Of a stretch of 64,000 nucleotides of DNA, positions 46,225 to 55,763 are shown one piece after another (the stretch's first letter is position 1; each line of letters opens with the position of its first letter). A program made the translations under genes and the position numbers. The stretch lies in NCBI RefSeq assembly GCF_000375405.1, contig NZ_AQWS01000011.1:1-64000 (forward strand), in the 5' to 3' direction. Origin of the DNA: Bacteroides propionicifaciens DSM 19291 = JCM 14649. GTDB taxonomy: Bacteria > Bacteroidota > Bacteroidia > Bacteroidales > Bacteroidaceae. The notes below the pieces were generated by a model. It was not told where the DNA came from. It did no database searches and was given only the letters and a program-made list of their open reading frames with translations.

Positions 46225-47790
46225 TTATTTGAAGGGGTAATCTATATTATAATGCAACCCTCTACTTTCTTTACGATCAATAGCTTGTCGCATAATTAGG
46301 TAGCCTGTATTAATCATATTACGGAGCTCACAAATTTCACGGGAAGCATAGCTTCTCTTAAAAAGATCTTCAGTCTCTTCGTATAAAATATCGAGTCGGT
46401 CCCAAGCCCGCTTAAGTCGTAAATCACTACGTACAATACCAACATAAGTACTCATAATTTGATTGACCTCTTTAATGCTCTGAGTAATGAGTACCATCTC
46501 TTCGGGGGAACGCATACCTTCGGCATTCCACGAAGGAATTTCATTCTTAAAATTATAATTAGTAAACATCTCTAAACTATGCTTAGCAGCTGCATCTGCA
46601 TAAACAACTGCCTCTATTAAAGAGTTAGAAGCCAATCTATTTCCTCCGTGCAGACCTGTGCACGAACACTCTCCAACAGCATAAAGCCTTTTAATTGATG
46701 ATTGCCCATCAGAATCGACAAGTATCCCGCCACAAAGGTAGTGAGCTGCAGGCGCTACGGGGATATAGTCTTTGGTGATATCAATCCCTAAAGAGAGGCA
46801 TTTTTTATAGATATTAGGAAAATGATTGATAGTTTGTTGCGGATCTTTATGGGTCACATCAAGATAGACATGATCATCACCTCTACTTTTCATCTCACTA
46901 TCGATAGCACGAGCAACTATATCACGCGGTGCCAAGCAAAGTCTTTCATCGTATTTTTGCATAAAAGGCTCTCCTGCACAATTTCGCAATATTGCCCCAT
47001 AGCCTCGCATAGCTTCAGTTATTAGAAAAGATGGGCGATCGCCAGGATGAAAGAGTGCTGTTGGATGGAATTGTACAAACTCCATATCTTTTACAGTTCC
47101 TTTGGCCCGATAAACCATTGCGATACCATCGCCAGTTGCCACAAGTGGATTTGTTGTTGTTTTATAGACAGCACCTACACCTCCTGTAGCCATCAATGTC
47201 ACCTTAGCCAAAAAAGTATCTACCTGATTAGTTTCAGGATTTAGAATATAAGCACCAAAACACTCTTTACCGGGTGTGCGTCGAGTTACTTCAACTCCTA
47301 GATGGTGTTGGGTTAAGATTTCAATGGCAAAATGATGTTCGTAAACAGCAATATTGGAATGCTGCTGAATCGCTCTAATGAGACTCTGCTGAATTTCAGC
47401 TCCAGTATTGTCTTTATGATGAAGAATACGAAACTCTGAATGTCCACCTTCACGGTGAAGGTCGAACTCCCCCTGCTTATCTTTATCAAACTGGACACCC
47501 CAATTGACTAATGCCTCAATCTGGCTGGGCGCACCACGAACCACTCTTGCCACAGCTTCAGCATTATTTAACCAGTCACCAGCAATCAGCGTATCTTGAA
47601 TGTGCTTATCAAAGTCGTCAACTTTTAGGTTAGTTACTGAGGCTATTCCTCCCTGAGCATAAAAAGTATTAGCCTCTTCAAGCTCAGTCTTACAAATTAG
47701 GGCTACAGAACCTTGGTCTGCAACTTTCAAAGCATAACTCATTCCAGCAATGCCTGATCCTATAACAAGAAAATCATATTCCTTAACCAT
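46225..47790 (-). CDS. nadB: L-aspartate oxidase
   Basis: FAD enzyme that oxidises L-aspartate to iminoaspartate in NAD synthesis. The open frame reaches 47889, but the conserved N-terminus starts MVKEYDFLVIGSGIAGMSYA at 47790, and a -7 promoter element sits at 47815-47822, so this start is chosen (521 residues). The FAD fold GSGIAGMS, the QGGIASV loop, REGGHSEFRILH and LHGGNRLASNSLIEAVVYA are as in NadB. nadA and nadC are not in the window. It is divergent from the PH-domain gene. Confidence 0.95.
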   Translation of the reverse strand: MVKEYDFLVIGSGIAGMSYALKVADQGSVALICKTELEEANTFYAQGGIASVTNLKVDDFDKHIQDTLIAGDWLNNAEAVARVVRGAPSQIEALVNWGVQFDKDKQGEFDLHREGGHSEFRILHHKDNTGAEIQQSLIRAIQQHSNIAVYEHHFAIEILTQHHLGVEVTRRTPGKECFGAYILNPETNQVDTFLAKVTLMATGGVGAVYKTTTNPLVATGDGIAMVYRAKGTVKDMEFVQFHPTALFHPGDRPSFLITEAMRGYGAILRNCAGEPFMQKYDERLCLAPRDIVARAIDSEMKSRGDDHVYLDVTHKDPQQTINHFPNIYKKCLSLGIDITKDYIPVAPAAHYLCGGILVDSDGQSSIKRLYAVGECSCTGLHGGNRLASNSLIEAVVYADAAAKHSLEMFTNYNFKNEIPSWNAEGMRSPEEMVLITQSIKEVNQIMSTYVGIVRSDLRLKRAWDRLDILYEETEDLFKRSYASREICELRNMINTGYLIMRQAIDRKESRGLHYNIDYPFK

Positions 47791-47814
47791 AAAACTCATA
47801 TCATTAGAGATATA

Positions 47815-47822
47815 CAAAATTA
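47815..47822 (-). promoter_or_regulatory. Putative -7 promoter element of nadB
   Basis: The minus strand reads TAATTTTG, an exact TAnnTTTG match, 25 nt before the chosen nadB ATG. Confidence 0.45.
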
Positions 47823-47899
47823 TAAAATTACTTAATACTTTTTTAGTTTTAGTTGGGATTAATTTTTTTAATTCAGTAATTTGTAGCATAAAAACAGTA

Positions 47900-48319
47900 A
47901 TGAACAGAACCTTTCACTCAAGAACTCGTTGGGATCAGCTCTTTTTAACGCTGATTATCACAGCAATATGCTTCTACATGGTTTGGGAAAAACAGATCAT
48001 TTTAGCCACGGTCTTAACCATTCTGCTCATCATTATGATTGAGAGAATTATCCATACGGCATATATGCTAACAACAGATAATAAATTAATTATCAAGAGG
48101 GGGCGGTTCTCCAAAGTAAAAATCATAGATTTAGAGTTAATCAAAGATATTCAGCTTAAATCAACTACTAAGTTTGGCTCTTTCTATCTTACAAGCTATG
48201 TACTTATCCTATGTAAACCCAAAGAGTATATTGCCATCACACCAGCCAACCCACAGCGGTTTATTGAAGCAATTATCAAGAGAAAAGAACACTATATAGA
48301 CGACGATTTTAGTGAGTAA
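47900..48319 (+). CDS. Membrane protein with bacterial PH domain
   Basis: Protein of 139 residues. The frame is open from 47750, but the upstream part overlaps nadB; MNRTFHSRTRW at 47900 is the plausible start. Two adjacent membrane helices (about 14-48; LFLTLIITAICFYMVW and ILATVLTILLIIMI) precede a bacterial PH-like beta domain. That domain shows AYMLTTDNKLIIKRGRFSKVKIIDLELIKDIQL and the typical AITPANPQRFIEAI ending. lpdA follows 24 nt later on the same strand. Its function is unknown. Confidence 0.75.
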   Translation: MNRTFHSRTRWDQLFLTLIITAICFYMVWEKQIILATVLTILLIIMIERIIHTAYMLTTDNKLIIKRGRFSKVKIIDLELIKDIQLKSTTKFGSFYLTSYVLILCKPKEYIAITPANPQRFIEAIIKRKEHYIDDDFSE

Positions 48320-48343
48320 CCTAACATATAAAGTATTTAGACT

Positions 48344-49690
48344 ATGAAGAAATATCAAGTAGCAATTATTGGTGGTGGACCTGCTGGTTACACTGCTGCC
48401 GAAAAAGCAGGAAAAGCTGGACTAAGCGTTATTCTATTCGAGAAAAGAGCATTGGGAGGTGTCTGCCTTAACGACGGATGTATCCCTACCAAAACACTTT
48501 TATACTCAGCCAAACTATACGACACTTTCAAAGAGGCCAAACGATTTGCCCTAGAATGTACCGATTTTACTTACGATTTTAAGAAGATTATATCACGCAA
48601 GAATAAGGTTGTCCGTAAATTAGTCTTAGGTATAAAAGCAAAAATGCAAGAGGCTGGAGTAACTGTTATTGAGGGTGAGGCACAACTTAAAGATAAAAAC
48701 ACCATCATTTGCAACGATGAATCCTACACGTTTGATAACCTAATTATTTGCACAGGATCAGAAACCTTTGTACCTCCTATCAAAGGGATAGAAAACATCG
48801 ACTACTGGACACACGAAGAGGCCCTATCAACCAAAGAACAACCAAAATCTCTGATTATTGTGGGAGGAGGTGTAATTGGAATGGAGTTTGCTTCATTTTA
48901 TAATAGTCTAGGAACAGAAGTTACTGTAGTAGAGATGATGGATGAAATTCTGTCTGTCATGGATGCTGAAACAGTTCAAATTCTCCGAGACGAGTATACC
49001 AAACGTGGTATCAAGTTTATGACAAGCACTCAAGTGATGAGCTTTGGTAAGAGTGGTGAACTACTCAACGCCACCGTGGTCTTTGAGGGTGAAGAACAAT
49101 TTATCGAGGCCGAGAAGATCTTGATTAGCGTAGGCAGAAGAGCAATGCTAGACAAACTAGTAAGCCCAATAGGACTTGAGCTTAATGAGCGTAAACAAGC
49201 AATCGTGAGCGATAAACTACAAAGTAATATTCCACATGTTTATGTTTGTGGAGATGCCAATGGAAAATCACTGCTAGCGCACACAGCTATTCGTGAAGCT
49301 GAGGTAGCGGTAAACACTATTCTGGGGATGACTGATACTATGAGTTATCAAGCTATTCCAAGTATTGTTTATACCAACCCAGAGTTAGCAGCTGTTGGAC
49401 ATACTGAGGCCTATTTGATAAAACACAAGGTATCGTACACTAAGAAAACATTACCTATGACTTTCTCCGGTAGATTTGTAGCCGAGAACGAGGGATTCAG
49501 TGGTCTTGTTAAGATACTGATTGACACCAAAACAAAACACATTTTGGGTGTACATATCATAGGTAACCCTGCATCCGAAATTATCACATTGGCTGCAATG
49601 GCCATCGAAAACAAACTCACTGTTGATCAGTGGAATAAAATTGTATTTCCACACCCAACAGTATGCGAAATATTTAAAGATCTGTTATGA
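48344..49690 (+). CDS. lpdA: Dihydrolipoyl dehydrogenase
   Basis: FAD/NAD disulfide oxidoreductase of 448 residues that reoxidises dihydrolipoamide in 2-oxoacid dehydrogenase or glycine cleavage complexes. The FAD motif GGGPAGYTA begins at residue 10. The redox pair is Cys41-Cys46 in GGVCLNDGCIPTK. The NAD fold GGGVIGMEFA lies at about 178, and the C-terminal HPTVCEIF contains the catalytic His. It overlaps dacB by 4 nt. No lipoyl acyltransferase is encoded nearby, so the partner complex is not evident. Confidence 0.95.
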   Translation: MKKYQVAIIGGGPAGYTAAEKAGKAGLSVILFEKRALGGVCLNDGCIPTKTLLYSAKLYDTFKEAKRFALECTDFTYDFKKIISRKNKVVRKLVLGIKAKMQEAGVTVIEGEAQLKDKNTIICNDESYTFDNLIICTGSETFVPPIKGIENIDYWTHEEALSTKEQPKSLIIVGGGVIGMEFASFYNSLGTEVTVVEMMDEILSVMDAETVQILRDEYTKRGIKFMTSTQVMSFGKSGELLNATVVFEGEEQFIEAEKILISVGRRAMLDKLVSPIGLELNERKQAIVSDKLQSNIPHVYVCGDANGKSLLAHTAIREAEVAVNTILGMTDTMSYQAIPSIVYTNPELAAVGHTEAYLIKHKVSYTKKTLPMTFSGRFVAENEGFSGLVKILIDTKTKHILGVHIIGNPASEIITLAAMAIENKLTVDQWNKIVFPHPTVCEIFKDLL

Positions 49691-51081
49691 TTAAAAGCTT
49701 TTGCCTTACTCTGATATTCTTATTGGGACTACCATTAGTAGGATCTAGTCAAACCAATATAAGTGAAGAAGTAAGCCAACTTATAGATAAATACCTACCT
49801 CAGAGTTCTGAGGTAGGTATTGCTGTTTATAACCTGACCACGAACCAATGGGTATATAAACATCAGGGGCACAAACTCTCTAGACCAGCCTCAACGATGA
49901 AGTTGATTACGGCCATAGCGGCACTAACCTATGATGCCGAACCCTTTGAGACCTCATTATGGTATAAAGGTGAAATAAAAGACGAAACACTTCACGGGGA
50001 TCTTTACATTATTGGAGGATTAGACCCAGAGTTTGGAAATACAAAAATGGATCAACTCGTTACAGCAGTCTCAGCACAGGGAATCAAAGAGATTAAGGGT
50101 AATATTTATGGCGATATTTCTTTGAAAGACTCACTCTATTGGGGTACAGGATGGGGGTGGGACGACAATCCGAACTCTTATCAACCCTATATATCACCTT
50201 TGATGTATAACAAAGGAAAGGTGAGCGTGATTGCTAAGCCTCAAGCTCAAGGGCATAAAGCCAAACTTATTCTTACACCTGAAACTTCCTACTATACACT
50301 AACCAATCAGACTCAAAGTAAGAATCCTAGTGCAGGTAAGTTTAAGGTTACACGCAAGTGGTTAGAAAACAAAAATGACATTATAGTCAAAGGAAACGTA
50401 GATAGATACAGAGTTCAAGAGATAAACATGCAGAATTCGGGGCACTATTTTTTACATGTATTCTGCGAAAAGTTATCCGACAATTACATCACTATCAATG
50501 GAGGATATCAAACGACGGAGTCAACACCCACAGATGCAGAGCTAATTTGTACCATAAACACACCCATAGAAGAGGTGCTTACTGCCCTTCTTAAAGATAG
50601 CGACAACCTCAATGGTGAGGCTATTTTGGTAGCACTAGCTAAAAGAGATAAAAGAAAACATATCCACGCCCAAGACGGAGTGAAGTATATCGAACAACTG
50701 GTTACACTAATAGGCGACGACCCAAGTAAGTATCGGTTCGCTGACGGTTGTGGACTATCTTCATACAATCTGATCAGCGCAAATCTACTCGTAGAGCTGC
50801 TGAAATACAGCTATAGAGACAACGAGATTTATGATAAAATCTTGCCAGCTTTACCTGTCTCTGGTATTGATGGTACACTGGCCTATCGAATGAAAAGCAC
50901 CCCAGCTTTTAGAAAAATAAAAGCTAAAACCGGTACCATTAATGCAATCAGCACCCTAGCGGGTTATGCCGAAAACAGTAAAGGCGAGATTTTAGCTTTT
51001 GCTATACTGAATCAAAATATAATAAAAAGCATACATGCAAGGCGATTTCAAGACGCACTGTGTAGCCTCTTATGCAGGTAA
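49687..51081 (+). CDS. dacB: D-alanyl-D-alanine carboxypeptidase/endopeptidase (PBP4 type)
   Basis: Periplasmic class C penicillin-binding protein of 464 residues with a signal peptide ending near GSSQT. The active-site tetrad Ser69-Thr-Met-Lys72 lies in RPASTMKLITA, the SxN motif is SSYN near residue 358, and KTGT is near 414. It trims or cleaves peptidoglycan cross-links. It is the last gene of the PH-lpdA-dacB run and converges on the porin-like gene with only 5 nt between stops. Confidence 0.93.
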   Translation: MIKSFCLTLIFLLGLPLVGSSQTNISEEVSQLIDKYLPQSSEVGIAVYNLTTNQWVYKHQGHKLSRPASTMKLITAIAALTYDAEPFETSLWYKGEIKDETLHGDLYIIGGLDPEFGNTKMDQLVTAVSAQGIKEIKGNIYGDISLKDSLYWGTGWGWDDNPNSYQPYISPLMYNKGKVSVIAKPQAQGHKAKLILTPETSYYTLTNQTQSKNPSAGKFKVTRKWLENKNDIIVKGNVDRYRVQEINMQNSGHYFLHVFCEKLSDNYITINGGYQTTESTPTDAELICTINTPIEEVLTALLKDSDNLNGEAILVALAKRDKRKHIHAQDGVKYIEQLVTLIGDDPSKYRFADGCGLSSYNLISANLLVELLKYSYRDNEIYDKILPALPVSGIDGTLAYRMKSTPAFRKIKAKTGTINAISTLAGYAENSKGEILAFAILNQNIIKSIHARRFQDALCSLLCR

Positions 51082-51086
51082 TTCAC

Positions 51087-51698
51087 TCAAAATAAATAAG
51101 CGAATGAAACCTGCCAGATTTTAGATTTATACGATGAGTTTAAAGCCTCATCCGCTCCATCTATGATTTTGCTTGTTGCAGATTTGCTCAGAGGGATATT
51201 GTAGTTTATGCCCAACTGATAATGGGTAAACAGACGTACACCACCACCTACATTAAAACCTACTTGTGCCTTTTTCTTACTAAACTTCATACTATCGGCA
51301 ATTTTAAGATCCTTATCGATATTAAAGAAGAAGTTTGGACCCGCTGCCAAATAAACAGAAGCTAGTTTGGATAAGCCAAAGCTGTATTTTAAGTTAACAG
51401 GAATATCAAAGCCCGACTCAGAGAAGTTCTTATTCCCCTCGTCAGTTTTCACTCGGCCTTCTCTTGTTGAAAACAGAAGTGCTACATCAAATCCTAGCCC
51501 GACAATCGGAACTTTTGCATCAAGCATAGGACCTACAAAAAAGCCTACTCGGTTGCTAGAGCTAAAGTTTTCGGGTACATCACTGAATGACATTTTCGTC
51601 ATGTTCAACCCACCTTTAATACCAAATTTAAGTTGGGCATTGGCTGCAAACGTGAAAGAAAGCAGCATTATAACTAATAAACCAACGTTCTTTTTCAT
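51087..51698 (-). CDS. Outer-membrane beta-barrel protein (porin family)
   Basis: Predicted small barrel of 203 residues. A signal peptide ends at ANAQ, followed by the opening strand LKFGIKGGLNMTKMSF typical of OmpW/OMP_b-brl families. Alternating hydrophobic strands follow (VPIVGLGFDVALLFSTREG, FDIPVNLKYSFGL, AQVGFNVGGGVRLFTHYQLGINYNIPL), and the C-terminus is aromatic (VSFAYLF). It has its own transcription unit bounded by the terminator of the upstream gene. Function is unknown. Confidence 0.85.
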   Translation of the reverse strand: MKKNVGLLVIMLLSFTFAANAQLKFGIKGGLNMTKMSFSDVPENFSSSNRVGFFVGPMLDAKVPIVGLGFDVALLFSTREGRVKTDEGNKNFSESGFDIPVNLKYSFGLSKLASVYLAAGPNFFFNIDKDLKIADSMKFSKKKAQVGFNVGGGVRLFTHYQLGINYNIPLSKSATSKIIDGADEALNSSYKSKIWQVSFAYLF

Positions 51699-51715
51699 AA
51701 ACTATACATATTAAA

Positions 51716-51766
51716 AATAGGAAAGAAAATTCCAACTTGTTTACACGTTATATTTTCTTTCCTATT
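51716..51766 (-). terminator. Terminator after the DUF2795 gene
   Basis: AATAGGAAAGAAAAT (51716-51730) is perfectly complementary to ATTTTCTTTCCTATT (51752-51766). The minus strand continues TTTAATATG. Confidence 0.8.
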
Positions 51767-51779
51767 CAATTTTTTGTGT

Positions 51780-52001
51780 CTAATACTCATCTTCATTGAA
51801 GAAGAAGTCTTCGTTACTAGGGTAATCTGGCCAGATATCCTCTATACTTTCATAAACCTCACCTTCATCTTCGATTTCTTGTAGGTTTTCAATAACCTCT
51901 AATGGAGCTCCTGAGCGTGTTGCGAAATCAATAAGTTCGTCCTTGTTTGCAGGCCATGGAGCATCTTCTAATTTAGATGCAAGTTCTAATGTCCAATACA
52001 T
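51780..52001 (-). CDS. DUF2795 domain protein
   Basis: Small acidic protein of 73 residues, strongly conserved in Bacteroidales. It begins MYWTLELASKLEDAPWPA, continues ELIDFATRSGAPLEVIENLQEI, the DUF2795 core, and ends in an acidic tail (NEDEY). It is cytosolic with no known role. A good promoter and a strong terminator make it a single-gene unit. Confidence 0.9.
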   Translation of the reverse strand: MYWTLELASKLEDAPWPANKDELIDFATRSGAPLEVIENLQEIEDEGEVYESIEDIWPDYPSNEDFFFNEDEY

Positions 52002-52062
52002 AGTCTTAGTAGTACTTTTTATTTATATTAATGATAATTGAATTTTATATTTCATTTTCGCA

Positions 52063-52093
52063 CAAATATAGGATAATATCTATCATTTACAAT
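52063..52093 (-). promoter_or_regulatory. Putative promoter of the DUF2795 gene
   Basis: The minus strand has ATTG (52093-52090), a 19-bp spacer and TATATTTG (52070-52063), a near-complete Bacteroidota promoter. The predicted leader is about 55 nt. Confidence 0.55.
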
Positions 52094-52646
52094 TTGTATC
52101 CCAATAAATTTCGGTTTGATCGGAGTCGTGATTCAATTTGCGCGATAAGACAAAGAAGAAATCGGACAAACGATTCACGTAGCAGATCAAATCTTCCGAG
52201 ACAGCTACTTTTTCTGATAACTCAAGTATCCTACGCTCAGCTCTACGGCAGATTGTACGGCACACATGAGCCAATGCTGAAGAAGCCGTACCACCTGGGA
52301 GTACAAAGGTTTTTAAGTTGGGCAGGTTGGCATCATAAATATCAATCTGTTGCTCCAACTCTTGAATCTCTTCGGGTAGGATAATAGATGTTTTATGAAG
52401 CTCAGTCTTCTCTTGGTCAGTAGCTAAGTGCGAACCAATATCAAATAACTTGTTTTGAATACCTCTAAGAAACTGAATATCTTCAGCTATAGTCATGTTT
52501 GCTATAAGGAGTCCCATGTGAGCGTTAAGCTCATCAACTGTACCATAAGCTTCCAAACGAATATCAAATTTTGGAACTCTTGTTCCTCCAATTAGGCTGG
52601 TTTTCCCTTTATCTCCTGTACGGGTATATATAAAACTTTTCTTCAT
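52083..52646 (-). CDS. Cob(I)yrinic acid a,c-diamide adenosyltransferase (PduO type)
   Basis: Forms adenosylcobalamin from ATP and cob(I)alamin. It has 187 residues in a helical bundle. The N-terminal ATP loop YTRTGDKGKTSLIGG, the EAYGTVDELNAHMG helix and the C-terminal CRRAERRI and YVNRLSDFFFVLSR motifs are intact. No other cobalamin genes are adjacent. Confidence 0.94.
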   Translation of the reverse strand: MKKSFIYTRTGDKGKTSLIGGTRVPKFDIRLEAYGTVDELNAHMGLLIANMTIAEDIQFLRGIQNKLFDIGSHLATDQEKTELHKTSIILPEEIQELEQQIDIYDANLPNLKTFVLPGGTASSALAHVCRTICRRAERRILELSEKVAVSEDLICYVNRLSDFFFVLSRKLNHDSDQTEIYWDTNCK

Positions 52647-52669
52647 GTTGTTTATATTTACTGTTAGTT

Positions 52670-53257
52670 TTAAAAGTTAACAATATAATCTTGTTTATTC
52701 CTAGACTTATTAAAAAATAAAATCCCCAAATCATACAAATCGAATGAGATTCCCGATTTTTCGTCTTTAATAAGTTCGCTCCATAAGGTTTTCATCTCCT
52801 TAGAATAACCAATACCATAAATTATTAGCATGGAATTTTCGTGAAGACTGGGCCAAAGAGTACCAATTTCATTTACTAAATCCTCCATTGGGGTTTGATA
52901 CGAAAGGTAAGCTAAATCCACGCGTGCAAAGTCACTAAAACTCGTGCTTATCTGGACATCCGACCTACTCCAACGCATCACCTTAGGCACAAAACTATTT
53001 GTACTTCTATATACAATAGTTTTAGGCTGAATAAAGTTCACCAAACGAAAAATTAATTTTAGGATTCGCTTAGATTCGTCTCTACTCCGAGGTAATTCAT
53101 TAATCAACTTGTAGTTATAAAATTGACCTCTCTGGTAAAGAACAGTAGTAATAAAATTAAAAGCAAAGGGAGAGTGTACTCCATACCCCCGACGTTTACG
53201 AAATCTTACAGCCCAAATAAATGGCTTTTTTATCTGATTTATATAATGCTTCAACAT
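52670..53257 (-). CDS. Conserved Bacteroidota protein, degenerate methyltransferase-like
   Basis: Protein of 195 residues, 23 nt upstream of the adenosyltransferase gene. The N-terminal KRRGYGVHSPFAFNFI is the opening motif of a Bacteroidota family often labelled class I methyltransferase. Here the SAM-binding glycine motif is not recognisable (IQPKTIVYRSTNSFVP stands where it should be). The C-terminal half keeps Rossmann-like strands (MLIIYGIGYSKEM, FDLYDLGILFFNKS). It may have lost catalytic activity; function is unknown. Confidence 0.6.
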   Translation of the reverse strand: MLKHYINQIKKPFIWAVRFRKRRGYGVHSPFAFNFITTVLYQRGQFYNYKLINELPRSRDESKRILKLIFRLVNFIQPKTIVYRSTNSFVPKVMRWSRSDVQISTSFSDFARVDLAYLSYQTPMEDLVNEIGTLWPSLHENSMLIIYGIGYSKEMKTLWSELIKDEKSGISFDLYDLGILFFNKSRNKQDYIVNF

Positions 53258-53267
53258 GGTAAAATAA

Positions 53268-53303
53268 AATAAGCAGCAAGTTACGTATAACCTACTGCTT
53301 ATT
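53268..53303 (-). terminator. Terminator after the GH92 gene
   Basis: AATAAGCAG (53268-53276) pairs with CTGCTTATT (53295-53303), and the minus strand continues TTATTTTACC. Confidence 0.65.
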
Positions 53304-53321
53304 ATTAATTATTTGTTCAAT

Positions 53322-55592
53322 TTATTTCTGCTTTGAAAAAGAGTAAGGTGCATTTTCATCGAGTGTACCACGAGTCTTATTAGGTTTTTCACTCATGATA
53401 TAATCTATTTTTGCACCATTTAGGAACTCTTGATGTGTAAAGAAGTTGTTATTATACTCTTTACCATTGAGCTTGATCTCATCAATATAACAGTAGTCGG
53501 TATTGCTAGACTTAAGCTCTACCTCTTTGCCGTTTTCAAGATGAATCTTAACCTTCTCAAAAAGTGGAGTACCTATAACATACTGATCACTCCCTGGGTT
53601 AACAGGATAAAAGCCCAGTGCGGAGAAAACATACCATGCCGAGGTTTGACCATTATCTTCATCACCACAGTATCCATCAGGATTGGCTGTGTAAAGACGA
53701 TCCATCACCTCACGATTCCAATATTGTGCTTTCCAAGGCTCACCTCCATAGTTATAAAGGTAAATCATATGTTGAATCGGCTGATTGCCATGCGCATAAT
53801 TACCCATGTTCATCACCTGCATCTCACGAATTTCATGAATCACGGCACCATAATAGCTCTCATCAAATGAGGGTGGTACACTAAATACAGAATCAAGCAT
53901 AGCTACAAAATCCTTCTTTCCACCCATAAGGTCAATTAATCCTTGTGGATCATGGAATACTGACCAAGTATAGTGCCAGCTATTTCCTTCGGTAAAGGCA
54001 TCACCCCACTTGAGTGGATTGAATGGGCTTTGGAAAGAACCATCTTTATTTTTACCACGCATAAGCTTGGTTTCCTTATCGTAAAGGTTCTTATAGTTCA
54101 TAGCACGTTCTTTGAATGGCTTAAGCTCTTTCTTAGATTTGCCTAGTGCCTTACCAAGTTCGTAGATACACCAGTCGTTATAAGCATACTCAAGTGTACG
54201 TGCAGCATTCTCGTTAATACCAGTATCATAAGGAACATAACCTAGCTTGTTATAATACTCAAAGCCTTTTCTACCCGTAGAGCTAATTTCAGGGTGTACC
54301 GCATTAGCACCGTGTACAACCGCATCCCATAGCACGTTAATCTGATCCGATTTTACACCTTTTATATAAGCATCAGCCACAATCGAGGCCGAGTTGTTAC
54401 CAATCATACAATCTCTATGACCTGGGCTTGCCCATTCTGGTAAAAAGCCACTCTCTTTAAAGGTATTGGCAAGACCCTCTTGAATTTTAAGATTTTCTGA
54501 AGGATAAACCAAGTTAAGTAATGGGAAGAGAGAACGGAAAGTATCCCAGAAGCCTGTATCGGTAAACATATAGCCCGGCAATACCTCACCCGAGTAAGGG
54601 CTATAGTGCACTACCTGACCTGCAGCATCGTATTCGTAGAAACTACGAGGAAACAATACCGAGCGATAAAGACTTGAGTAAAACGTACGCAGATTATCAA
54701 TATTGTCATCTTCGACTTCTATTCGACCCAATATATCGTTCCAAATAGCCTTAGACTCCTCACGAAGCTCTTCAATTGAGTTATTACCTAATTCTTTGAG
54801 GTTTAACTGGGCCTGATCAAAACTGATAAAAGAAGATGCAACCCTAGCATAAACCTGCTCACCACGCTTTGTTTCAAAGCTTAAAATTGCACCCGAGTGG
54901 TTTGATGTGTTTTCTAGAGCACTTGTTAACTCTTTATCGTTAACACCTTTAGCCAGTTTGAAGGGCTTATCAAACTCAATTACAAAATAGTTTTTGAAGT
55001 TATCAGGTACACCACCACTGTTTTTAGTAGTATAACCAATAACCTTGTTTTGAGAAGGAATTACCTTAACATAAGATCCATTATCAAATGCATCAATAAT
55101 AATATTTGACTGTTTATTTTCAGGGAAAGTAAAACGGAATAGAGTAGCTCTTGAGGTAGGTACAAGCTCGGTAACAACATCGTAATCGGCCAGATATACC
55201 TGATAATAATACGGAGTTGCTGTTTCAGCTTTGTGAGCAAACCAACTCGCACGCTGATCTTCATCAAAGATAGGGTCACCTGTCTGAGCCATTATAGAGA
55301 ACTGACCGTAGTCGTTAATCCAAGGACTGGGTTGATGGGTTTGTTTAAAACCTCTGATTTTATCGGCATCGTAGGTATAGGTCCATCCATCGCCCATTTT
55401 GCCAGTTTAAGGAGTCCAAAAATTCATTCCCCACGGCACAGCAACAGCTGGGTAGGTATTTCCTGTTGAAAAGGAATGTTTTGATTGGGTACCAACCAAA
55501 ATACTAACATAGTCTACAGGAGTATATTTCTTAGCGAAGATTGAGGTGAAAATGGCTAAGAATAAAAACATAAGTGTACTTCGTAGCTTCAT
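53322..55592 (-). pseudogene. GH92 alpha-mannosidase gene interrupted by one in-frame TAA
   Basis: Family 92 glycoside hydrolases are calcium-dependent exo-mannosidases used on host or fungal mannans and N-glycans. A signal peptide and N-terminus are encoded from 55592 (VDYVSILVGTQSKHSFSTGNTYPAVAVPWGMNFWTP). A TAA at 55409-55407 is codon 62. The same frame then continues TGKMGDGWTYTYD through to 53322 without another stop, for a total of about 756 codons, the normal length. GH92 proteins usually have Gln at the stop position (FWTPQTG), so a single CAA to TAA change explains it. Catalytic-domain motifs downstream are intact (THQPSPWINDYGQFS, GDEDNGQTSAWYVFSALGFYPV). Re-initiation at 55397 would give a protein with no signal peptide. 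Confidence 0.88.
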
Positions 55593-55615
55593 ATCTCATA
55601 ATATTATATTGTAGC

Positions 55616-55623
55616 CAAATATA
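55616..55623 (-). promoter_or_regulatory. Putative -7 promoter element of the GH92 gene
   Basis: The minus strand reads TATATTTG, an exact TAnnTTTG match, 24 nt before the original GH92 ATG. Confidence 0.45.
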
Positions 55624-55697
55624 ATAAGAACGAATTAGAATATAGACAGATAGAGGATTAAAAAGCGTTTACGAAGCCTATTAAGTTCGAAATAAAA

Positions 55698-55763
55698 CCA
55701 GTCACTGGTTTATAGCAAGCCAGTAAGTGGTTTACCCCTGACAACTAAGGCATAAGACTGAAA
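55698..55763 (-). repeat. Tandem 22-nt degenerate repeat cluster C
   Basis: On the minus strand TAAACCACTTACTGG (55734-55720) and TAAACCAGTGACTGG (55712-55698) are exactly 22 nt apart, with a decayed third unit (CTTATGCCTTAGTTG, 55756-55742) at the same period. The first matches the cluster A core AAACNACTTACTSG perfectly. The unit at 55695-55710 also forms a palindrome, AAACCAGT-c-ACTGGTTT. Confidence 0.6.

Noticed and set aside
53430-53870. Antisense open frame of 146 codons within GH92
   Set aside because: It is a shadow of a real coding region with no family resemblance and no start context.
55407-55409. Stop-codon reassignment or programmed read-through in GH92
   Set aside because: TAA is used as the terminal codon of many other genes here (for example 1196-2899 and 8208-8627), and I see no recoding structure. 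A point nonsense mutation is simpler.
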